From Ciceribacter thiooxidans (GTDB lineage: Bacteria; Pseudomonadota; Alphaproteobacteria; Rhizobiales; Rhizobiaceae): a DNA stretch of 64,000 nt. The notes beneath the pieces were generated by a model, which was not told the origin of the DNA, searched no databases, and was given only the letters and a program-made list of their open reading frames with translations. The DNA lies in contig NZ_CP059896.1 in the NCBI RefSeq assembly GCF_014126615.1, positions 1,622,501-1,686,500 on the forward strand, read 5' to 3'. Shown piece by piece: positions 34,119-42,637 of this stretch; the first letter of the stretch is position 1; each line of letters opens with the position of its first letter. Both the position numbers and the translations under genes were made by a program.

Positions 34119-35293
34119 GCACGCCCCTGTTCATCACCGCGAGCCGCATTTTCGACGGCGAGCAGTTCCTGACCGATACCGGGCTCATCGTCGAGGAGGG
34201 CAAGGTCACGACCCTGCTGCCGGCGACGGAACGTCCCGCCGGCTGCCGGCTCCTCATCCTCGATGACGCAACGGTCGTGCCGGGTTTCGTCGATCTTCAG
34301 GTGAACGGCGGCGGTGGCGTGCTCTTCAACAACGCGCCGACGCTCGATGGCATCCGCACCATCTGCAACACCCATGCCCGTTTCGGCACGACATCACTGA
34401 TGGTGACGCTGATCACCGATACGGCGGACGTCCGGGGACAAGCGATCGAGGCGGCAGCGGAAGCGGCAGCGCAAGGTCTGCCGGGCTATCTCGGGCTCCA
34501 TTTCGAAGGACCTCACCTGTCGCTCGCTCGCAAGGGCACGCACGACCCCGCGCTCGTTCGTCCGATGACTGGCGAAGACCTCGCGGCATTGGTCGCCTGC
34601 GGCCGCCGGATCGGCCACGCCATGACGACGGTGGCGCCGGAGAACGTGACGCCGGCACAGGTGCGGGCGCTGGTCGACGCCGGCTTCAGAGTGAGCCTCG
34701 GCCATACCGATTGCAGGACGGCCGACGTCGGAGCCTACGTGGAAGCCGGTGCAAGCCTCGTCACGCATCTCTTCAACGCAATGAGCCAGCTCGGCAACCG
34801 GGAACCCGGGCTTGTCGGTGCCGCCCTTTCCGAAGGCGCGTTCCATTGCGGCCTGATCGCCGATGGCTTTCACGTCGATCCGGTGACGATGGGCGTGGCG
34901 CTGAGGGCGAAACGCGGCCCCGGACGCATCTTCCTCGTCACGGACGCCATGTCGAGCATCGGCAGCGACGAGACCGGTTTCGAACTCAACGGGCGCCGGG
35001 TCTACCGCCGCGACGGCCGCCTGACGCTCGCCGACGGCACGCTGGCTGGCGCCGACATCGACATGCTGGCCAGTGTGCGTCGCGCGCACCGGATGCTCGA
35101 CCTGCCTCTCGAGGAAGCCCTCAGGATGGCGAGCGCCTATCCGGCGGAGGCGATCGGAGCCGTTTCGAAGGGCCGGCTTGTGCCCGGCTGCGACGCCGAC
35201 TTCATCGTCCTGTCGCCGGATCTCGACCTCCGTTCCACCTGGATCGACGGCGAATGTGTCTACGACGCAACGGCAGCCGGAAACGCCCGATGA
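34115..35293 (+). CDS. nagA: N-acetylglucosamine-6-phosphate deacetylase
   Basis: A 392-residue metal-dependent amidohydrolase that removes acetate from GlcNAc-6-P. Key residues match NagA: Q62 and N64 in GFVDLQVNG (instead of the H-x-H of other amidohydrolases), metal ligands E131 (HFEGPH), H197 (LGHTD) and H218 (VTHLFNAM), and catalytic D277 (LVTDAM). It overlaps both neighbours by 4 bases, the tight coupling of a single pathway operon. Confidence 0.95.
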   Translation: MSTPLFITASRIFDGEQFLTDTGLIVEEGKVTTLLPATERPAGCRLLILDDATVVPGFVDLQVNGGGGVLFNNAPTLDGIRTICNTHARFGTTSLMVTLITDTADVRGQAIEAAAEAAAQGLPGYLGLHFEGPHLSLARKGTHDPALVRPMTGEDLAALVACGRRIGHAMTTVAPENVTPAQVRALVDAGFRVSLGHTDCRTADVGAYVEAGASLVTHLFNAMSQLGNREPGLVGAALSEGAFHCGLIADGFHVDPVTMGVALRAKRGPGRIFLVTDAMSSIGSDETGFELNGRRVYRRDGRLTLADGTLAGADIDMLASVRRAHRMLDLPLEEALRMASAYPAEAIGAVSKGRLVPGCDADFIVLSPDLDLRSTWIDGECVYDATAAGNAR

Positions 35294-36207
35294 TCGTCTG
35301 CTTCGATATCGGCGGAACCGCGATCAAGGGCGCCGTCGCGACCGGTCCAGACGATATCAGTCAATTTCCGCGCATTCCGACCCCGGCGAGCGATTTCGAC
35401 GCCTTCGTCGCGGCGCTGCGCACGGTGATTGACGCGGCGGGCGGTCAGCCCGACTGTATCGCACTCTCGATCGCCGGGATCATCGATCCTGACACTGGAT
35501 GCGCCGTCGTCGCCAACATTCCCTGCATTCACGGGCGTCCGCTGGCCGCCGACCTCAAGGCGGCGCTGAAGCTCCCGGTGGTCGTTGCCAATGACGCGGA
35601 CTGCTTCGTTCTGGCGGAGGCCGGGCTGGGCGCCGGGCGCGGCCATAGGGTCGTGTTCGGCGTCATCCTCGGCACCGGTGTCGGCGGCGGTCTGGTCATC
35701 GACGGCAGGCTCATCAACAGCGACGGCGGCTTTGCCGGCGAATGGGGACACGGCCCTGTTGCAGCGACCGAGGCCGGAAATCCGCCAGTGCACCTGCCGC
35801 GGTTCGCATGCGGCTGCGGACAGAAGGGGTGCATCGACGCGACCTGCAGCGCACGCGGGCTGGAAAAGCTGCACAGCCACATTCACGGTGTGACGCTCAC
35901 GAGCGAAGAGATCATCGAGGACTGGTCGAAGGGTGACGCCGCAGCTGTCCGGACGATCGACGTCTATGTCGACGTGATCGCAAGCCCGCTGGCGCTCGTC
36001 GTCAACGTGACCGGCGCCACGATCCTGCCGGTCGGCGGCGGGCTCTCGAATGCCCGTGCCCTGCTTGCCGCCATCGATGACGCTGTTCGGGGGCGCACGC
36101 TTCGCCGTTTCTCCCGGCCGATCGTCGTTCCGGCCGAGTGCCGCATGGAACCCGGGCTGATCGGCGCGGCACTGCTAGGACTGAATGCCGCCACGGCGGC
36201 TGGTTAG
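35290..36207 (+). CDS. nagK: ROK-family N-acetylglucosamine kinase
   Basis: A 305-residue sugar kinase: phosphate motif DIGGT at 6-10, catalytic D102 (ANDADC), EWGHGPV with H154, and the ROK zinc motif C174-G-C176-x4-C181. It phosphorylates free GlcNAc (or a related N-acetylhexosamine) to GlcNAc-6-P, feeding nagA directly upstream. Kinase use fits an ABC importer rather than PTS uptake. Start by ATGA overlap at 35290. Whether GlcNAc, ManNAc or glucosamine is preferred cannot be read. Confidence 0.9.
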   Translation: MIVCFDIGGTAIKGAVATGPDDISQFPRIPTPASDFDAFVAALRTVIDAAGGQPDCIALSIAGIIDPDTGCAVVANIPCIHGRPLAADLKAALKLPVVVANDADCFVLAEAGLGAGRGHRVVFGVILGTGVGGGLVIDGRLINSDGGFAGEWGHGPVAATEAGNPPVHLPRFACGCGQKGCIDATCSARGLEKLHSHIHGVTLTSEEIIEDWSKGDAAAVRTIDVYVDVIASPLALVVNVTGATILPVGGGLSNARALLAAIDDAVRGRTLRRFSRPIVVPAECRMEPGLIGAALLGLNAATAAG

Positions 36208-36405
36208 GCGCATCACCACCGCATCCGGGCCCAAGTCTACCATTACCGATATTTCATTATGGCTTGTAACCGTCTTGTGCGACACACGATCGTCAGTCGT
36301 CGCGGGCATGTCGCGTCGCGGTATTTGATTTCGGTCAATCCCTGCGCGCGGAAATTGTCCGATACCGATCGAAGATATTTCGGAACTGTGTGCGATGGAC
36401 GGAAG

Positions 36406-37689
36406 ATGAACGACATCGGGGAAAGGCCGGCGCCCGACGCCGGGCAGGCTGAACTGGCGAAATTGCTGGAGAGCTCGCGCACCCGCGGCGGCAGACGGTG
36501 GCTGTGGCGCGGCCTCGCCGTCGCCGTGGTCGCGGCGCTTGGCGTCGGCTATTACCTCTACAGCAGCCAGCCGACGACCTATAGCTATACGACCGCCGAG
36601 GCGAAGAAGGGCGATCTGACCGTCATCGTCACGGCGACGGGTTCGATCGAACCGACGGTCAGCGTCGAGGTCTCCAGCGAGCTCTCCGGTACCGTTCGCG
36701 ACGTTCTGGTCGATTACAACAGCCCGGTGAAGAAGGGCGAGGTGGTCGCGCGGCTCGACACTGCGAAACTTCAGGCCGACGTGAAGAGCGCCGAGGCAAA
36801 GCTACTGTCGGCGAAGGCGACAGTCGCCAAGGCGGAAGCCGACCAGAAGTCGGCGAAGGTCTCGCTCGACCGCCTCACCAGCCTGGTCGGCAACCGTGTC
36901 TCCACCCAGCAGGATCTCGACTCGGCCCGCTATACCTACGAGGCCGCCGTCGCGACGGTCGAAAGCGCAAAGGCCGACGTCATCTCGGCGGAGGCCTCGC
37001 TGGATCTCGCCAAGGTCAACCTCGCCAAGGCGACCATCGTGTCGCCGATCGACGGCATCGTTCTCTCGCGTGCCGTCGACCCCGGTGCGACGGTCGCCGC
37101 CTCGCTCGAGGCGCCGAAGCTCTTCACCATTGCCGGCGACCTGAAGGAAATGGAACTGCAGGTGGATATCGACGAGGCGGATGTCGGTCAGGTGGCGGTC
37201 GGCCAGACCGCAACCTTCACCGTCGACGCCTTTACTGACAAACGCTTTCCGGCCGAAATTACCGAAATCCGCTATGCCTCCGAAACGGTGAACGACGTCG
37301 TGACCTATATGGGCATCCTGAAGGTTAGAAACGACGAGATGTTGCTGCGGCAAGGGATGACCGCAACGGCCGACATCGTGGTCCAGTCAATCAAGGATGC
37401 ACTCCTGATTCCAAACGCGGCCCTGCGCTACACGCCGCCGGAAACGCTGACAGTGAAACCCGGAAGGAGCAGCGGCGTGTTCAGCATGTTCCGCCCGCCG
37501 CGGATGGGTTCGCTCACCACGGCAGAGCCACAGGGCAGCGAACGCACGATATGGGTGATGCGCAACGGCGTAGCAACCGCCGTCAACATCGAGATCGGCG
37601 CCAGCGACGGTCAGAACACGGTCGTGACCAAGGGTGAGCTCGCCGAAGGTGATCTCGTGATCACCGACGCGACGGCTAAGAACGGTTGA
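36406..37689 (+). CDS. macA: MacA-like periplasmic adaptor (membrane fusion) protein
   Basis: A 427-residue HlyD-type adaptor: cytoplasmic N terminus, one membrane helix at about 33-52, a biotinyl-lipoyl domain, a coiled-coil hairpin of about 100 residues rich in Ala/Lys/Asp (SAEAKLLSAKATVAKAEAD...), then barrel and membrane-proximal parts. It is 12 bases from the MacB-like ATPase. ATG 36406 was chosen because the helix is then correctly placed; GTG 36388 is also in frame. The nearby 198-base upstream gap shows nothing definite. Confidence 0.88.
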   Translation: MNDIGERPAPDAGQAELAKLLESSRTRGGRRWLWRGLAVAVVAALGVGYYLYSSQPTTYSYTTAEAKKGDLTVIVTATGSIEPTVSVEVSSELSGTVRDVLVDYNSPVKKGEVVARLDTAKLQADVKSAEAKLLSAKATVAKAEADQKSAKVSLDRLTSLVGNRVSTQQDLDSARYTYEAAVATVESAKADVISAEASLDLAKVNLAKATIVSPIDGIVLSRAVDPGATVAASLEAPKLFTIAGDLKEMELQVDIDEADVGQVAVGQTATFTVDAFTDKRFPAEITEIRYASETVNDVVTYMGILKVRNDEMLLRQGMTATADIVVQSIKDALLIPNAALRYTPPETLTVKPGRSSGVFSMFRPPRMGSLTTAEPQGSERTIWVMRNGVATAVNIEIGASDGQNTVVTKGELAEGDLVITDATAKNG

Positions 37690-37701
37690 GCGGAGCGCAC
37701 G

Positions 37702-38418
37702 ATGGCGACAGCGCCCCTCATCGAGTTCCGGCAAGTCGCCAAGCTCTACGGCAGCGGTGAAGCGACGATCCGTGCGCTCGACGGCATAGACCTTACGATC
37801 CGGAGCCACGAATTCGTCGCCATCATGGGACCCTCCGGGTCCGGCAAATCGACCGCGATGAACATTCTCGGATGCCTGGACGTGCCGAGTTCGGGGCACT
37901 ACCTATTCCAGGGGATCGACACCACGGGCTTTGACCGTGGCCAGCACACACTGTTGCGGCGCTACATGCTCGGCTTCGTCTTTCAGGGCTTCAATCTTCT
38001 CGCGCGTACCTCTGCGATCGAGAATGTCGAACTGCCGCTGGTCTATCGCGGCATGGAAGCGCGTGAGCGGCGCCGGCTGGCGCAGATCGCGCTCGAACAG
38101 GTGGGGCTCGCCGGCCGCGAACACCACACGACACAGGAGCTTTCCGGCGGCCAGCAGCAGCGTGTCGCGATCGCCCGCGCAATCGTCACCAGCCCGGCGG
38201 TGCTGCTGGCGGACGAGCCGACCGGCAACCTCGACACGAAGACCAGCCGCGAGATCATGGAACTGATCACCGGGCTCAACCGCGAGCGGGGCATTACGGT
38301 GATCATGGTGACCCACGAGGAGGACATCGCCGCCTATGCGGGGCGCCACCTGCGTTTCGTCGACGGCCGCCTCGACCATGACAGCGCGAGCAGCGGAGCC
38401 GAGTCCCATGTTCTATGA
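37702..38418 (+). CDS. macB: MacB-type ABC exporter ATP-binding protein
   Basis: A 238-residue LolD/MacB-class ATPase with GPSGSGKST at 43-51, a Q-loop in VFQGFNLL, signature [14 protein letters not shown] near 147 and [12 protein letters not shown]. Here the ATPase and permease are separate proteins, unlike fused E. coli MacB. It overlaps the permease gene by 11 bases. Substrates of the class include macrolides, peptides and lipoproteins. Confidence 0.9.
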   Translation: MATAPLIEFRQVAKLYGSGEATIRALDGIDLTIRSHEFVAIMGPSGSGKSTAMNILGCLDVPSSGHYLFQGIDTTGFDRGQHTLLRRYMLGFVFQGFNLLARTSAIENVELPLVYRGMEARERRRLAQIALEQVGLAGREHHTTQELSGGQQQRVAIARAIVTSPAVLLADEPTGNLDTKTSREIMELITGLNRERGITVIMVTHEEDIAAYAGRHLRFVDGRLDHDSASSGAESHVL

Positions 38419-39613
38419 AACGGTCAAGCTCGCGCTGCGGGCGATCAGCCGCAACCTTCTGCGATCGTTCCTGACGGTGCTCGGCGTCGTCATCGGTGTC
38501 GCTGCGGTCATCGCCATGGTGACGATCGGCAACGGCACGACGGCGCAGGTGACCGCCGAAATTTCCAAACTCGGCACTAATCTGCTTTTCGTGCGGCCGG
38601 GTCAGTTCGGCCCCGGCCGCGCCAGCACCTCCGCCAAGAGCTTTACTCTCAGAGACGTCGAGGCGATCCGGAGCCAGATCAACGGGCTCCAGGCGGTTGC
38701 CCCGGTCAACCAGTCGAGCCAGGTCGCAATCTTCGGCGGCGAGAACCACACGACGACCGTCGTCGGTACGGGAAGCGACTATTTCACCGCCATGGACTGG
38801 AGCTTTGCCGCCGGCCGCGCCTTTCTCTCGACGGAGGAACGCGGCGGCCAGGCGGTCTGCGTCATCGGCAATACGGTCCGCACCGAGCTCTTCGGCTCGA
38901 CACCGGCGCTCGAACAGAAGATCCGCGTCGGATCGGTGTCCTGCGACGTCATCGGCATCCTCAACAAGAAGGGCCAGAGCGGTATGGGCTCCGATCAGGA
39001 CGACATCATCGTGATGCCGATCAAGGTGTTCCAGCGGCGTATCGGCGGCAACACCGACGTCTCGAGCATCACGCTCTCGGCGCGTGACGGGGTCTCGACC
39101 ACGAAGGTGCAGGCGGATGTCGAGCGCCTGTTGCGCGAGCGGCGCAAGATCATCGCCGGACGCGAGGACGATTTCTCGGTCAACGACATGACGCAGATGG
39201 CCTCGACGCTCACCGGCACGACGACGCTGATGACGGGGCTTCTGGGTGCGGTCGCCGCCGTCAGCCTGCTGGTCGGCGGCATCGGCATCATGAACATCAT
39301 GCTGGTGTCCGTCACCGAGCGCACGCGCGAGATCGGCATTCGGCTGGCGATCGGAGCGCTGGAAAGGCAGGTGCTGCAGCAGTTCCTGGTGGAGGCCGTG
39401 ACGCTGTCGCTTTCCGGCGGCATCATCGGCATCCTGCTCGGCCTCGGGCTCGCCTACGGCGCCGTCACCCTTCTCCACGTGCCCTTCGTCACCAGCCCGG
39501 CGGTGATCGCCCTCGCCTTCATCTTCTCGGCGGCGATCGGCATGATCTTCGGCTACTTCCCCGCCCGCCGCGCCGCGCAGATGAACCCGATCGAGGCGCT
39601 CAGGCACGAGTGA
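38408..39613 (+). CDS. MacB-type ABC exporter permease
   Basis: A 401-residue FtsX/MacB-like permease: one N-terminal membrane helix (FLTVLGVVIGVAAVIAMVTIG), a large periplasmic domain of about 230 residues, and three C-terminal helices with LVGGIGIMNIMLVSVTERTREIGIRLAIGA, the hallmark of the family. It couples to the ATPase and the MacA-like adaptor. No TolC-like outer-membrane gene is adjacent, so a distant channel would be used. Confidence 0.9.
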   Translation: MFYETVKLALRAISRNLLRSFLTVLGVVIGVAAVIAMVTIGNGTTAQVTAEISKLGTNLLFVRPGQFGPGRASTSAKSFTLRDVEAIRSQINGLQAVAPVNQSSQVAIFGGENHTTTVVGTGSDYFTAMDWSFAAGRAFLSTEERGGQAVCVIGNTVRTELFGSTPALEQKIRVGSVSCDVIGILNKKGQSGMGSDQDDIIVMPIKVFQRRIGGNTDVSSITLSARDGVSTTKVQADVERLLRERRKIIAGREDDFSVNDMTQMASTLTGTTTLMTGLLGAVAAVSLLVGGIGIMNIMLVSVTERTREIGIRLAIGALERQVLQQFLVEAVTLSLSGGIIGILLGLGLAYGAVTLLHVPFVTSPAVIALAFIFSAAIGMIFGYFPARRAAQMNPIEALRHE

Positions 39614-39634
39614 TGTTATTGGTGGAGGACCGGG

Positions 39635-40774
39635 TCAATCCCTCTGAAGCACACGATCGAAGAACGAACGGACGGGCGACCGAAGCGGCGATGACGCTAC
39701 GTTCGCCTTGGTCGCTTTCTGGGCTTGCTGCTCCTTGTCCAGCCGATTAAGTTCGGCGACGTCGTGCTGCAAAAGGAGTCCGGTGAGGACCGGATGATCC
39801 CAGATGGTTGCTCCCACAGGCGCCTGCAAAGGTGCATAATCAAGTGGAAAGGCCTCCACCAGCCTATCCTCGTCGAGCAGCCTCGGCTCCCAGGCTGCGT
39901 CGATCGCACGCATCAAAGCCGCCCAGTCCGTCTCCCGATCTGTGGGTTGTCCGTAGACGGGCAGGCGTGCCATCCCGAGGCCGGCGTAGAGATCGACAAC
40001 GCGCAAATCCAGTCCGCAGTCTTCCGACAGTTGTACCTCCGACAAACCCGAGAAGCGCAGGTCGGTGGCGAAATGCAGACAGGGAATGCCGAAGCTTTCC
40101 GCGAAGACCATTCCGTGCAGGCTGGTCGAGACGATCCTCTCGCAAGCGAGAATGGTGTCGATCTTTTCCCTTATCCCCTGCACCCCGATAGGCGAGACGG
40201 TGTTGATCAGACAGATATCCTGCTTCAGTTCGTCGGGAATGCGGTAGCGCGCCAGCGTCTCGCGGATGTGGGCCTCGGCCTCGCGGTCCGTGAGCTCGGA
40301 AAGATGTACGATCACTCCGAGCTTCCACTTCTTTTCAATCGGTGGAGCATAGAAGCGTGGCAGCAACCAGACCGGATCGCCGTAGACACCGCTGGGCGGC
40401 CTCCCGCCCGTCAGCAGGCGTTCGGATACCGGACCGCGGGTCGCGAGCACGCGGAAATCCGACCCCGGCGGAACCGTGAACGGCACGCGCTCCCCGCTGC
40501 GAGCGGCAGGGTTTACCCATGGCGAACATCCGGTTCCCCAGAACCAGACCTCGCCGCCCAAAAATCCATGTCCGATCGTCCCCACGCAAGCCATGCGCAG
40601 GCTGGCCGACTTCGAGGGGCGACGCCGGACGTCCCTGCCAGACAGCAGGGCAACCATCACCGGGCTGAGAGCATCGCCGATATTCAGGTAGTCCATGCTC
40701 GCGGTCGAGCCGGCCCAGGCGAGCGGCACATATCCCTCGGATCGAACGAAAGCCGCCAGGTTGCTTTTCTTCAT
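39635..40774 (-). CDS. Polysaccharide pyruvyl transferase family protein
   Basis: A 379-residue protein resembling CsaB/ExoV-type enzymes that add ketal pyruvate to sugars of exopolysaccharide. The N-terminal NIGDALSPVMVALLSGR matches the family's N-x-GD start; later ATRGPVSERLL, GVYGDPVWLLP and ACERIVSTSLHGMVFAESFGIP are the conserved blocks. It stands alone, convergent with the MacB permease gene (21 bases) and 181 bases from the DapA-like gene. It could decorate a surface polysaccharide; the acceptor is unknown. Confidence 0.85.
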   Translation of the reverse strand: MKKSNLAAFVRSEGYVPLAWAGSTASMDYLNIGDALSPVMVALLSGRDVRRRPSKSASLRMACVGTIGHGFLGGEVWFWGTGCSPWVNPAARSGERVPFTVPPGSDFRVLATRGPVSERLLTGGRPPSGVYGDPVWLLPRFYAPPIEKKWKLGVIVHLSELTDREAEAHIRETLARYRIPDELKQDICLINTVSPIGVQGIREKIDTILACERIVSTSLHGMVFAESFGIPCLHFATDLRFSGLSEVQLSEDCGLDLRVVDLYAGLGMARLPVYGQPTDRETDWAALMRAIDAAWEPRLLDEDRLVEAFPLDYAPLQAPVGATIWDHPVLTGLLLQHDVAELNRLDKEQQAQKATKANVASSPLRSPVRSFFDRVLQRD

Positions 40775-40905
40775 GTCGCGCGCCTCTCCATGATCTCCGC
40801 CGAGCAGAGCTTTCGCCTAGCACGACATCGCCTGCCACGAAAGTGATCGCGTCCGTTCCCAACCGGAGATCTTCGCGACATTGGGTTGCATGCCTGTGAT
40901 CAGAC

Positions 40906-40931
40906 GAAAAAGGGGCGGTCGAGCCGCCCCT
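40906..40931 (-). terminator. Rho-independent terminator after the DapA-like gene
   Basis: Minus strand: AGGGGCGG (40931-40924), loop CTCGA, CCGCCCCT (40918-40911), then a U-tract running to 40906. It begins 25 bases after the DapA-like stop and ends that transcript. Confidence 0.9.
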
Positions 40932-40955
40932 CTTCGTGTTCTCCTGCGCTGTCGC

Positions 40956-41849
40956 TCAGAGCGCCGGAAGGGCCGGACGGTTGGCGAGCGCCGTCTCGAT
41001 GATCTTCGTGACACGGGCGCGATGCTCGCCCGAAAGGGGGAGGCGCGGCTCGCGGACGCGGTCGTTGGAGCCGATCGCGAAGATTTCGGCGAGCTTGATC
41101 TGCTGGACGAGGAAGGTCGAGACGTCGAGGTCGAGCAGAGGACGGAACCAGCGATAGATCGCCCGCGCCTCGTCGTAGCGGCCGGCCTTGGCGAGCTTGT
41201 AGATGGCGACGGTTTCCTTCGGGAAGGCGACCACGAGACCGGCAACCCAGCCATCGGCGCCCATCATCAGGCTTTCGAGCGCTAGGTTGTCCACGCCGGT
41301 GAAGACGTCGAAGCGGTTTCCGAAGGTATTGAAGACCTCGGTGACGCGACGGATGTCATCGGTCGATTCCTTCATCGCCACGACCTGGTCGTCCTTCGCC
41401 AGTTCCTCGAACATCGGAATGGTCACGTCGACGCCGTAGCCGACCGGATTGTTGTAGACCATGACCGGACGTTCGCCGGCGACGGCGACGGCGCGGATGT
41501 GGTTGATCGTTTCGGCTGGCGCCGACTTGTAAGGCACACCCGGCAGGACCATGAAGCCGTCGGCTCCGGCCTTGGCGGCAGCGACGGCGGCAGCCTTGCC
41601 ACGGCGCGTGGCGCTTTCGCAGATGGTCATTAGAACCGGCTTGCCACGGGAAACCGATTTCGCGATCTTCAGGATCTCGATCTTCTCGTCCGGATCCAGC
41701 GTCATGTTCTCGCCGAGCGAGCCGCAAACGATCATGCCGTCCACGTCCGCCTCGAACTGGAGCGCAAAGCAGCGTTCCATCTCGGCGTGGTCAAGCGCGC
41801 CGTCTTCCTTGAACTTGGTCGTTACCGCGGGAAATACACCCTTCCACAT
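40956..41849 (-). CDS. DapA/NanA-family lyase (dihydrodipicolinate synthase-like)
   Basis: A 297-residue TIM-barrel class I aldolase/lyase. The Schiff-base lysine is K160 in VVAMKES and the catalytic Tyr is Y132 in MVYNNPVGYG; VCGSLGENMTL matches the substrate-carboxylate loop. ATG 41849 has AAGGAG upstream. It is divergent from its own GntR regulator, with two palindromes between, so it is a catabolic aldolase or dehydratase (for example of keto-sugar acids or hydroxyproline products) rather than the lysine-synthesis enzyme. Confidence 0.9.
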   Translation of the reverse strand: MWKGVFPAVTTKFKEDGALDHAEMERCFALQFEADVDGMIVCGSLGENMTLDPDEKIEILKIAKSVSRGKPVLMTICESATRRGKAAAVAAAKAGADGFMVLPGVPYKSAPAETINHIRAVAVAGERPVMVYNNPVGYGVDVTIPMFEELAKDDQVVAMKESTDDIRRVTEVFNTFGNRFDVFTGVDNLALESLMMGADGWVAGLVVAFPKETVAIYKLAKAGRYDEARAIYRWFRPLLDLDVSTFLVQQIKLAEIFAIGSNDRVREPRLPLSGEHRARVTKIIETALANRPALPAL

Positions 41850-41863
41850 GTGGAGCTCCTTTG

Positions 41864-41875
41864 CTGATATATCAG
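41864..41875. promoter_or_regulatory. GntR operator copy 1, CTGATATATCAG
   Basis: A perfect 12-bp palindrome 14 bases upstream of the DapA-like start. The same 12-mer recurs at 41911-41922. Centre-to-centre distance is 47 bp, close to 4.5 helical turns. It is very likely bound by the divergent GntR protein. Confidence 0.85.
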
Positions 41876-41909
41876 TGAAGCTTGCCATCTCGAATGCGAC
41901 ATGTCAATA

Positions 41910-41923
41910 TCTGATATATCAGA
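41910..41923. promoter_or_regulatory. GntR operator copy 2, TCTGATATATCAGA
   Basis: A perfect 14-bp palindrome containing the same 12-bp core as copy 1, 11 bases before the GntR start, suggesting autoregulation as well as control of the DapA-like gene. Confidence 0.85.
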
Positions 41924-41934
41924 AAGGGTCATCT

Positions 41935-42558
41935 ATGTCGAAACAAGCTGGATCGCTTAGCCACCTCGCCTATCGCGCCCTGGAGCGCGAAATCGTGACG
42001 TTGAAGCTCAAGCCCGGCGCCAAGGTGACCGAGAAGGAATTGATCGATCTCGCCGGCCACGGACGTACCCCCGTCCGCGAGGCGATCCAGAAGCTCGAGT
42101 GGCAGGGGTTGATCGAAGTGAAGCCGCGGGTCGGCCTGCTCATCAGCGAAATTCACCCCGAGGATCACAAGGATATCATGGCGGTGCGGCATCAGCTCGA
42201 ACCACTCGCCGCCTCCCTCGCGGCCACGAGCGCCGACGCGGAGCAGCGCGAAGGACTGCTCTCCTGCGCCCAGGCGATGACCGCAGCTGCCGTCGCGGGT
42301 GACTTCGAAGGGTTTCTTTCGGCAGACAAACAGTTCGACGAGATACTCGAAGAGGCCTGTCCGAACCGGTTCCTGATCGCCGCGCTGGCGCCGCTGCAGA
42401 CGCACTCCCGCCGGCTGTGGTTCGCGCGGGCAACGCCCGAAAAGATGGATCGTTCGGTCGCTTTCCATGTGAGCGTCATTCGGGCGATCCACAACGGCGA
42501 CGCTGCCGAAGCGCGAAAGGCGATGGAGGCGCTGATCTCGCATCTCGCCGGGGCCTGA
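41935..42558 (+). CDS. GntR-family regulator, FadR/FCD subfamily
   Basis: A 207-residue regulator with wHTH (about 8-75; ELIDLAGHGRTPVREAIQKLEWQGLIEV) and an FCD domain with D/H residues for metal and effector (LSADKQFDEIL, VAFHVSVIRAIHNGD). ATG 41935 has AAAGGG upstream and places the HTH at the normal distance. Divergent from the DapA-like lyase and separated by the twin palindromes, it should be the specific repressor of that gene. Confidence 0.9.
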   Translation: MSKQAGSLSHLAYRALEREIVTLKLKPGAKVTEKELIDLAGHGRTPVREAIQKLEWQGLIEVKPRVGLLISEIHPEDHKDIMAVRHQLEPLAASLAATSADAEQREGLLSCAQAMTAAAVAGDFEGFLSADKQFDEILEEACPNRFLIAALAPLQTHSRRLWFARATPEKMDRSVAFHVSVIRAIHNGDAAEARKAMEALISHLAGA

Positions 42559-42637
42559 ACTCCACAGAACCCGATAGTCTCAAAGAAAAACGCCCGGAAG
42601 ATCCGGCCGCCTTGAAGGCTTCGAAAAGGAAAAGGCG

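Noticed and set aside
42581..42612. Possible terminator between the GntR gene and fpr (CCGG-N5-CCGG followed by GTTTTTC on the minus strand)
   Set aside because: Only four contiguous pairs; too weak to call, though a run of U follows.
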